A stretch of DNA of 7,442 nt from Alphaproteobacteria bacterium (GTDB lineage: Bacteria; Pseudomonadota; Alphaproteobacteria; Caulobacterales; Parvularculaceae), in the NCBI GenBank assembly GCA_030428745.1, contig JAUIEG010000121.1:1-7442 (forward strand), in the 5' to 3' direction. Position 1 is the first letter of the stretch, and each line of letters begins with the position of its first letter. The notes beneath the pieces were generated by a model, which was not told the origin of the DNA, ran no database searches, and saw only the letters and a program-made list of their open reading frames with translations. Positions 1-4,467 of this stretch are shown here, in pieces. The translations under genes and the position numbers were made by a program.

Positions 1-681
1 ATCGATAGGAGAATAGCGATAGCCGGGGCCGCCTTCGACCTTCCAGGAGAGTTCTTCCGATTTCAGGAAATAATGACCGAGGCCGGCGCCGGTGAAGAGG
101 CGATAGTCAAAGCCGGAGAATTCATCTTCCACATAGGAGACGCGGCCATAGGCGTAGGTGTGGTCCGTGAAATTATAATCGAGCTTGTAGGAGGCGCCCC
201 AGCGTTTCTGGTTGGTGACGTTGTTCGACTCGCCAAGATCGAAAAAAGCTTTGATATTGTGTTTGAAATCGCCGTCTGCGCGCGCGGCGTCAACGGCGAC
301 GCCTACGGCGGCGTTTTCCGAATTGCCCGTGGACAGAAGGCCCGACGCGCTGATTTTACCATCCCAGGGTTCGAGGGCGAGGAGGCCGCCTGTGGACGCA
401 CCCTCAGCCTTTTCTTCGGCGGGGGCCTCGCTGGAGGCTTCGGCCGGGGCGAGTTCGGCGATGCGGGTCTCCGCCGAGGCGTCGATGGCCTCAGCATAGT
501 CGGGGAAGACGGCCTTCACCGCTTTCGCCACGGCGGCGATCTCCGCCGGGTCGCCGCTTTTTGCGGCCGCGTCGAGCATGGCGGCGGCGATGTCGGGCAT
601 CGCGTCTGCCTCCTCGGCGGCGGCGGATGCGCCAGTGATAGCAAGCAGCGCTGCCGCGCTGGAAAGAAATCTGCGGTCCAT
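1..681 (-). CDS. DUF481-type outer-membrane beta-barrel protein (3' end outside window)
   Basis: The frame is open for 227 codons from the ATG at 681-679 to the window edge, so the C-terminus is missing. An in-frame TAA lies a few codons upstream, and AAAGGG sits upstream of the ATG, so this is the only reasonable start. Residues 1-22 form a signal peptide (MDRR, hydrophobic core, then Ala-Ser-Ala-Ala-Ala). Residues 25-75 look like a helical periplasmic segment, and 76-98 are a low-complexity Ala/Glu/Pro linker. From about W106 the sequence turns into alternating beta strands with the DUF481 hallmark start GKISASGLLSTGNSEN, then strands rich in aromatic residues and short D/N turns. DUF481 (YdiY-like, 'salt-induced outer membrane protein') has no firmly established function; a small outer-membrane barrel is inferred. 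It is transcribed divergently from the housekeeping cluster. The family call is fairly sure, the function is not. Confidence 0.85.
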   Translation of the reverse strand, partial: MDRRFLSSAAALLAITGASAAAEEADAMPDIAAAMLDAAAKSGDPAEIAAVAKAVKAVFPDYAEAIDASAETRIAELAPAEASSEAPAEEKAEGASTGGLLALEPWDGKISASGLLSTGNSENAAVGVAVDAARADGDFKHNIKAFFDLGESNNVTNQKRWGASYKLDYNFTDHTYAYGRVSYVEDEFSGFDYRLFTGAGLGHYFLKSEELSWKVEGGPGYRYSPID

Positions 682-719
682 GCCGGGCCCTTTATGGTGA
701 CGGGATTAAGAAAACATGA

Positions 720-750
720 CGCGATTCGATTTGTTCCGGATGAAATCGCG
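720..750. repeat. Inverted repeat in the divergent intergenic region
   Basis: The 139-bp gap between the two divergent genes holds CGCGATT (720-726) and its exact complement AATCGCG (744-750). A second nested left arm, CGATTT (727-732), also matches AAATCG (743-748). The site lies between the two start codons, where promoters for both directions must be, so it could be an operator, but no regulator family is recognised. No convincing -35/-10 pair was found. The rest of the gap holds only the GC hairpin described separately. Confidence 0.35.
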
Positions 751-772
751 TTCATGGAAGAGCGCCCGTGAC

Positions 773-790
773 GCCGCCCGCTCCGGCGGC
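773..790 (+). other. GC-rich hairpin in the leader of the UPF0262 gene
   Basis: GCCGCC (773-778) pairs with GGCGGC (785-790) across a 6-nt loop, ending 22 nt before the ribosome-binding GGGAG at 812-816. There is no U-tract after it on either strand, so it is not a classical terminator. It may shape the 5' end of the cluster's transcript or mean nothing; in DNA this rich in GC a 6-bp stem is not rare. Confidence 0.3.
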
Positions 791-820
791 TAAGAAGGGG
801 GGCAGCGATTCGGGAGAGAC

Positions 821-1309
821 ATGGCCGAAGCGGAGAACGGCGGGGAGAATTTTCACATCGTCAAGATCGAGCTTGACGAGCGCTCCCTTGCGCCTGCAAC
901 TGCCGATATTGAGCACGAACGCAAAGTCGCAATTTACGATCTTCTGGAGGAAAATTACTTCCGTCCTGTCGGCGTTGAAGGCGGACCGTTCGAGCTATAT
1001 CTCTCGAACGTCGAAAGGCGGCTTGTCTTTGACGTCCGCCTTGAAGGCGGAGAGGCGTTGGGCCAAGTGCATCTGTCCATGACGCCGTTCCGCAAGATCA
1101 TCAAAGACTATTTCATGTTGTGTGAGAGTTACTACGACGCGATCCGCAATGCGGCGCCCGCGCAAATTGAAACCATCGATATGGCGCGTCGCGCCATGCA
1201 CAATGAAGGCGCAGAAATCTTGACCGAACGGCTGAAGGATAAAATCGAAGTCGACGATAATACGGGGCGGCGCTTGTTCACCCTGATCTGCAGTTTCCAC
1301 ATGCGCTAG
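821..1309 (+). CDS. UPF0262 family protein
   Basis: This 162-residue protein matches the alphaproteobacterial UPF0262 family in length, in its motifs (HIVKIELDE near the N-terminus, the DLLEEN segment, RRLVFDV in the middle, MTPFRKIIKDYFMLCESYYDAI, and the DNTGRRLFTLICSFHMR end) and in position beside the phosphatase and infA. It has no signal peptide or membrane segment and should be cytosolic. The biochemical role is unknown. The ATG at 821 is preceded by GGGAG (812-816), and an in-frame TAA at 791 rules out a longer form. In many alphaproteobacteria hisD lies directly upstream; here that place is taken by the divergent DUF481 gene, so this gene probably opens the transcript. A 17-nt gap separates it from the next gene. 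Confidence 0.9.
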   Translation: MAEAENGGENFHIVKIELDERSLAPATADIEHERKVAIYDLLEENYFRPVGVEGGPFELYLSNVERRLVFDVRLEGGEALGQVHLSMTPFRKIIKDYFMLCESYYDAIRNAAPAQIETIDMARRAMHNEGAEILTERLKDKIEVDDNTGRRLFTLICSFHMR

Positions 1310-1326
1310 GCGGAGAGCCCCGAGAG

Positions 1327-1752
1327 ATGACGAAATCAGTGCTCTTTGCCTGCAATATGAACTCCGTGCGCTCGCCGATGGCGGCCGCCCTGTTGCGTCT
1401 GGAAGCCGGCGACCAACTGAAAGTCGATTCCGCCGGCGTCTATGAAGGCGGCCTCGACCCGTTTGTGGAGATTGTCATGGAGCAGCTTGGCGTCGCCATG
1501 AGCGGCCATGAGCCCAAGACCCTCAGCGAAGTGGACCTCACCGACTTCGACGTCGTTGTGGCGCTGACGCCGGAAGCGGCCGTGGAGGCGCGCAAGCTCT
1601 TGCCCCGTGCGGCCATAGAGTTCTGGGATATTGAGAACCCCTCGGAGGAGCGGGGCGGGCGCGACGCGATCGTCGCCGCCTATGGCCGGGTCCGGGACGA
1701 ATTGAAGGCAAAGCTCGCCCGCCGATTCCCGGAAATCTATAAAAAACCTTGA
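1327..1752 (+). CDS. Low-molecular-weight phosphotyrosine phosphatase-like protein
   Basis: A 141-residue cytosolic protein with the phosphate-binding loop of low-molecular-weight phosphatases and arsenate reductases: C9-N-M-N-S-V-R15-S, fitting C-x5-R-S, followed by PMAAALL. It also has the family's DSAGV and D-x-V-V-A-L-T segments. In relatives the general acid is the Asp of a W-x-x-x-D-P motif near residue 100; here the segment reads W100-D-I-E-N104-P, so Asn appears where the acid is expected. D101 or E103 might substitute, or the enzyme may be slow, altered or only bind ligand. In the family these proteins dephosphorylate phosphotyrosine or reduce arsenate; the substrate here is unknown, and genomic position alone does not suggest arsenic resistance. 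GGAGAG at 1312-1317 serves as ribosome-binding site. It is co-directional with UPF0262 upstream and infA downstream, its standard neighbours in this class. Confidence 0.88.
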   Translation: MTKSVLFACNMNSVRSPMAAALLRLEAGDQLKVDSAGVYEGGLDPFVEIVMEQLGVAMSGHEPKTLSEVDLTDFDVVVALTPEAAVEARKLLPRAAIEFWDIENPSEERGGRDAIVAAYGRVRDELKAKLARRFPEIYKKP

Positions 1753-1755
1753 TTT

Positions 1756-1799
1756 TCAGCGCGCAGCCAACCATGTTCCCGCCGCTGCCGGCGCGCTGA
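1756..1799 (+). other. Long inverted repeat in the infA leader
   Basis: TCAGCGCGC (1756-1764) and GCGCGCTGA (1791-1799) are perfect 9-bp complements separated by 26 nt, filling most of the 84-nt gap between the phosphatase gene and infA. No U-tract follows, so it does not look like a normal terminator. In addition CAACCA (1768-1773, inside the loop) can pair with TGGTTG (1823-1828), which abuts the infA ribosome-binding site. A role in infA expression or in RNA processing is an inference. Confidence 0.45.
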
Positions 1800-1827
1800 C
1801 GCGTGATTCCGGGGCGAGTTGTTGGTT

Positions 1828-1833
1828 GAGGAG
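1828..1833 (+). promoter_or_regulatory. infA ribosome-binding site that fixes the start
   Basis: GAGGAG lies 3 nt before the ATG at 1837. It supports that ATG over the in-frame TTG at 1819, which would add six residues (MLVEER) and has no site of its own. The spacing is shorter than the usual 5-9 nt. Confidence 0.6.
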
Positions 1834-1836
1834 CGA

Positions 1837-2055
1837 ATGGCGAAAGAAGAACTGCTCGAGTTTGAAGGGACCGTGGAAGAGCTCCTTCCGAATGCGACCT
1901 TCCGGGTGAAGCTCGAGAACGATCACGAAATTATCGCCCACACGGCAGGCAAAATGCGCAAGAACCGCATTCGCGTGCTCGCGGGCGATAAGGTGCTCGT
2001 GGAAATGACGCCATACGACCTCACCAAGGGCCGCATCACCTACCGCTTCAAGTAA
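1837..2055 (+). CDS. infA: Translation initiation factor IF-1
   Basis: A 72-residue protein, exactly the standard length of bacterial IF-1, starting MAKEELLEFEGTVEELLPN and ending RITYRFK. It is a single S1-like OB fold with the conserved motifs H-x-I-x-A-H-T-x-G-K-M-R-K-N-R-I and GDKVLVEMTPYDLTKGRITYR. IF-1 binds the A site of the 30S subunit, together with IF-2 and IF-3, during initiation. The start at the ATG at 1837 is set by family length and the GAGGAG before it. It is followed after only 5 nt by maf, so the two are surely co-transcribed and probably translationally coupled. The preceding 84-nt gap with its inverted repeat is the largest in the cluster, so an additional infA promoter there is possible, though none is clear. 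Confidence 0.98.
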   Translation: MAKEELLEFEGTVEELLPNATFRVKLENDHEIIAHTAGKMRKNRIRVLAGDKVLVEMTPYDLTKGRITYRFK

Positions 2056-2060
2056 GCCCT

Positions 2061-2645
2061 GTGAGTTCCCAGGCGCCGCTGATCCTTGCGAGTTCGAGCC
2101 CGCGGCGCAAAGCCCTGCTCGAGATGATCGGGATGGCGCCCGACGAGATTATCCCCGCTGACATTGACGAGACGGAGCTGAAAGGTGAGCTGCCGCGTGA
2201 CCTCGCGTTGCGTCTCGCCAAAAGCAAGGCGGAGGCGGTCGCTGCGTCACGGGCCGACGCGTTTGTCCTCGGCTCCGACACGGTGGTCGGCTGCGGCCGT
2301 CGCATCCTGCCGAAAGCGGAGGACGAACAGACCGCGCGTGACTGTCTCGCGCTTTTGTCCGGCGGCTCGCACCGCGTTTTTTCCGGCGTCGCGGTCGCAA
2401 AGCCCGGCGGCGACATCATTGCGCGCGTCGTTGAAACACGCGTGAAAGTGCGCCGGCTCGATCAGACAGCGATCGACGAATATATCGCCAGCGGCGAGTG
2501 GAACGGCAAGGCCGGCGGCTACGCCATTCAGGGCCTGTTCGCCAAGCACATCGCCTCCATCATCGGCTCCCATCCGAATGTCGTGGGGTTGCCGGTTTAT
2601 GAAACAGCGAACCTTCTTATTGGCGCGGGGTGGCGCAAATCATGA
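2061..2645 (+). CDS. maf: Maf-family nucleoside triphosphate pyrophosphatase (dTTP/UTP type)
   Basis: A 194-residue protein with the full Maf signature: LASSSPRRKALL at residues 9-20 (phosphate binding), D-I-D-E-T at 34-38, the A-x-x-K-A-like LAKSKAEAV, GSDTVV at 71-76 with D73 as probable catalytic base, and GKAGGYAIQG at 149-158. That last motif marks the YhdE-type branch, which hydrolyses dTTP, UTP and modified pyrimidine nucleotides; the YceF (m7GTP) branch differs there. It acts in the cytosol to clean the nucleotide pool, and some homologues affect septum formation. The start is GTG at 2061, 5 nt after infA, with no strong ribosome-binding site of its own, which suggests coupling to infA. 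Its TGA overlaps the next gene's ATG in an ATGA. The maf-RNase G adjacency is also seen in E. coli (yhdE-rng). Confidence 0.95.
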   Translation: MSSQAPLILASSSPRRKALLEMIGMAPDEIIPADIDETELKGELPRDLALRLAKSKAEAVAASRADAFVLGSDTVVGCGRRILPKAEDEQTARDCLALLSGGSHRVFSGVAVAKPGGDIIARVVETRVKVRRLDQTAIDEYIASGEWNGKAGGYAIQGLFAKHIASIIGSHPNVVGLPVYETANLLIGAGWRKS

Positions 2646-3808
2646 AACGGCTTGTCATCGAGTGCGGCGTCGCAGAGACCCGCGCCGCGTTGCTGGTCGA
2701 AGATCAAGTCTGGAAATTCTGGTTCGGGCCTGCGCGCGGTGAGGAAGCGTCAGACAGCTTTCCTCGCACAGGACGCCGCTTCGCCGGGCGCGTGAAAGCT
2801 GTCGACAAAGCGCTTAATGCCGCGTTTGTTGATCTCGGTGACGGCGGCGACGCCTTTCTGGCGTTGAAGAAAAAGAACGAAGAGCATTGCATTGACGGCG
2901 CCCTGATCGAAGTTGAGATCAAGGCCCCTCCACGTCAGTCAAAGGGCGCCGCGCTGCGCTTCATCGGGCCGTTGAAAGAGGGCGGGCCGGGCCGCCTGCC
3001 GCCTTTTGAGGATGCTGTTGTCGAAGCCGCGCAAACCATTGGCGACGCGGCTGATGAGATTGTGGTCGATGAGGGGGCCGCCCTGCGTGCGCTTCAGGCG
3101 GCGGGTTTTGAAAACGCTCACCATGAAAGTCATCTTGTCTCGCTGTTTGCAAAACACGGCGCCGATCAGGAATTTGACGCTGCATTTGAGCGGATTGTTT
3201 CCCTGCAGGACGGTGGACGGCTGATTATCGACGAGGCGCAGGCGCTGACGGCGATTGATGTCGACACCGGCGGGCTTTCCGCCTCTTCGCCGGCGCGTCT
3301 TCGTGAAAAGGTCGCCTTCGCCGCCGCCGGGGAGGCGATGCGCCAGATTTCTTTGCGCAATATTGGCGGGCATATCGTCATCGATTTTCCGGATATTCCG
3401 GGCGACGCCGGGCGTAAACGCTTTCAGGAGCATTTGCGCAAGATGATTGTGCGGCTCGATGGCGCCGGGGCGGGGAGCTTTTCGCGTTCGGGTCTCTACA
3501 GCTTTACTGCGCCGCATCTGGCGCTATCCCTGCTTGACCGTTTCACAGAAGAAGACGCGGCGGCGCCGGTCGCCGGGCGGTGTTTCACACTGGAGAGCGC
3601 TGCAAAAATGGCAGTCGCTGCGCTGGAACGGCGTATGCGCTCTGCGCCTGCTGCGCGTTTTCGGCTTTCGGCAGGTTCCGCTCTTGAGGACTATATCAGC
3701 GAAAAGGAAAAATGGCGGGTGCGGTTGACGGAACGCTATGGGCCGCGCTTTGACATTGTCACTGAAGACAAAACCGGAGACCGGAGTTTTGACCTCACCG
3801 AGCAATGA
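2642..3808 (+). CDS. rng: Short ribonuclease E/G family protein
   Basis: From the ATG at 2642 (ATGA overlap with maf) the protein has 388 residues; a GTG at 2630 would add four. An S1-like RNA-binding region covers about 44-95 (RRFAGRVKAVD, AAFVDLGDGGDAFL). The catalytic DNase I-like region has ALTAIDVDTG with D206 and IGGHIVIDFPDIP with D248; these match D303 and D346 of E. coli RNase E, which bind the catalytic Mg ion. The residue equal to N305 is D208. FSRSGLYSFT corresponds to the ISRFGLLEMS segment. The C-terminal part is much shorter than in E. coli RNase G (489 aa), and the CPxC zinc-link that joins RNase E protomers is absent (no cysteine pair there). It should cleave single-stranded 5'-monophosphorylated RNA in the cytosol. 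Its last 20 nt overlap the preferred yacG start. The family call is firm; activity and oligomeric state are inferred. Confidence 0.92.
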   Translation: MKRLVIECGVAETRAALLVEDQVWKFWFGPARGEEASDSFPRTGRRFAGRVKAVDKALNAAFVDLGDGGDAFLALKKKNEEHCIDGALIEVEIKAPPRQSKGAALRFIGPLKEGGPGRLPPFEDAVVEAAQTIGDAADEIVVDEGAALRALQAAGFENAHHESHLVSLFAKHGADQEFDAAFERIVSLQDGGRLIIDEAQALTAIDVDTGGLSASSPARLREKVAFAAAGEAMRQISLRNIGGHIVIDFPDIPGDAGRKRFQEHLRKMIVRLDGAGAGSFSRSGLYSFTAPHLALSLLDRFTEEDAAAPVAGRCFTLESAAKMAVAALERRMRSAPAARFRLSAGSALEDYISEKEKWRVRLTERYGPRFDIVTEDKTGDRSFDLTEQ

Positions 3809-4001
3809 TAATGGGGGGCGCGCTGCGCCGCCATGTCCGATCTGCAATGGACCAGCGGTTCAGGAGTATGTCCCATTTTGCTCCAAACGCTGCGCCGATG
3901 TGGACCTCCATCGCTGGCTTTCGGGCGGCTACGCCATTCCGGCCGTGGAGGATGACAGCGACGGGACGCCGCAGCCAGGCGGTGAAGCGCTTGAAGAATA
4001 A
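3789..4001 (+). CDS. yacG: DNA gyrase inhibitor YacG (zinc-binding)
   Basis: A small zinc-ribbon protein with C16-P-I-C19 and F-C31-S-K-R-C35, followed by ADVDLHRWLSGGYAIP, the typical YacG core. It ends in an acidic low-complexity tail (EDDSDGTPQPGGEALEE). E. coli YacG binds GyrB and blocks DNA binding by gyrase; the four cysteines hold one zinc. The start is uncertain. TTG at 3789 gives 70 residues, close to family length, with GGAG at 3776-3779; an in-frame ATG at 3738 gives 87 residues but would overlap the RNase gene by 71 nt and add a tail unlike the family. I prefer 3789. It is the last gene of the housekeeping cluster and no clear terminator follows. Confidence 0.88.
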   Translation: MTSPSNDNGGRAAPPCPICNGPAVQEYVPFCSKRCADVDLHRWLSGGYAIPAVEDDSDGTPQPGGEALEE

Positions 4002-4016
4002 TGGACAATTCCCTAG

Positions 4017-4037
4017 ATATGTGAAAATATCACATAT
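4017..4037. promoter_or_regulatory. Perfect palindromic operator-like site before the metal-uptake unit
   Basis: ATATGTGA (4017-4024) and TCACATAT (4030-4037) are exact complements around the 5-nt centre AAATA. The site lies in the 70-nt gap between yacG and the small membrane protein, 35 nt before its ATG, where a repressor would block a promoter. It is AT-rich against GC-rich surroundings. The half-sites resemble TGTGA-TCACA of CRP/FNR proteins but with a 5-nt instead of 6-nt spacer, and they do not clearly match a Zur or Fur box as I know them. TGGACA at 4002-4007 could be a -35, but no good -10 is visible. A metal-sensing regulator is inferred from context only. Confidence 0.55.
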
Positions 4038-4071
4038 ATCGGATGGTTAAGTCCGGTGGTTTGAGGGTTTA

Positions 4072-4386
4072 ATGCAGGCGGGATTTCTGAAAATCTGTCG
4101 CTCCAGGGCTGGCGCAGCGTTGATTGCTGCGGTCATCGCGCTTCTTGCCTCTCAAGTCATTATCTCCGCCCATGCTTCTAAATATGGCGACGGTCCGCAC
4201 GACCATGACGGACAGGTTTGTGTTCTCTCCCATGTCACCCATAGCGGCGAGAAAGCCATCACCAACGCGGCGTTTGCGTTAATCGTCATTGTCGCCGTCT
4301 GGCGTGCAGGCGCACAAGTCGCGCAGACTGAACGCGCCGCCATTGCCGTTCGTGCGGCTCAACCCCGCGGCCCCCCAAGCTTTTAG
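4072..4386 (+). CDS. Small His-containing membrane protein, DUF2946-like (tentative)
   Basis: A 104-residue protein with a hydrophobic segment at 13-33 (possibly a signal peptide ending A-H-A at 35, or an anchor). Between this and a second hydrophobic segment (62-77) is a short exposed stretch with H43, H45, C50, H54 and H57 (PHDHDGQVCVLSHVTH). It ends in a polar tail closing PRGPPSF. This layout, and the tail with R-G-P-P, recalls the small DUF2946 proteins often found beside TonB-dependent metal receptors, but the usual cysteine pair is not complete (one Cys), so the family is not certain. The His/Cys stretch would face the periplasm and could bind Zn, Cu or a similar ion. GAGGG at 4063-4067 precedes the ATG. 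An 81-nt gap separates it from the receptor gene, and co-expression is likely. It is a real gene by position, start signal and topology; its role is inferred. Confidence 0.7.
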   Translation: MQAGFLKICRSRAGAALIAAVIALLASQVIISAHASKYGDGPHDHDGQVCVLSHVTHSGEKAITNAAFALIVIVAVWRAGAQVAQTERAAIAVRAAQPRGPPSF

Positions 4387-4418
4387 ACAATCCGAAATTG
4401 TTGCGTCTTGATTGTCAG

Positions 4419-4440
4419 CCTCGCGTTTGAATGCGTGAGG
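4419..4440 (+). other. Intercistronic hairpin before the receptor gene
   Basis: CCTCGCG (4419-4425) pairs with CGTGAGG (4434-4440), one pair being G-U, around an 8-nt loop. It ends 12 nt before the receptor's ribosome-binding site (GAAGGA, 4453-4458). There is no U-tract. It may stabilise one part of the transcript or adjust expression between the two genes. Confidence 0.35.
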
Positions 4441-4467
4441 CGTATAGAGCTTGAAGGAATTCCACCC

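Noticed and set aside
73..771. Plus-strand open frame of 232 codons over the left edge
   Set aside because: It lies antisense to the DUF481 gene, which has a signal peptide, start signal and family motifs. The plus reading is Gly/Arg/Val-rich without recognisable domains and comes from high GC content.
1819..1836. TTG start giving a 78-residue IF-1
   Set aside because: IF-1 is 72 residues and starts MAKEE; the ATG at 1837 has GAGGAG before it.
2939..3517. Minus-strand open frame of 192 codons in the RNase gene
   Set aside because: It is opposite the conserved RNase E/G catalytic region, has no recognisable motifs and is rich in Arg/Pro, as GC-rich antisense frames are.
4002..4071. tRNA gene after yacG
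   Set aside because: Related clusters can carry a tRNA here, but the 70-nt gap contains no cloverleaf or T-loop motif, only the AT-rich palindrome.
4408..4467. TTG start giving a 727-residue receptor
   Set aside because: It would place about 20 residues ahead of the signal peptide. GTG at 4468 follows a proper ribosome-binding site and starts directly with MKKKLLL.
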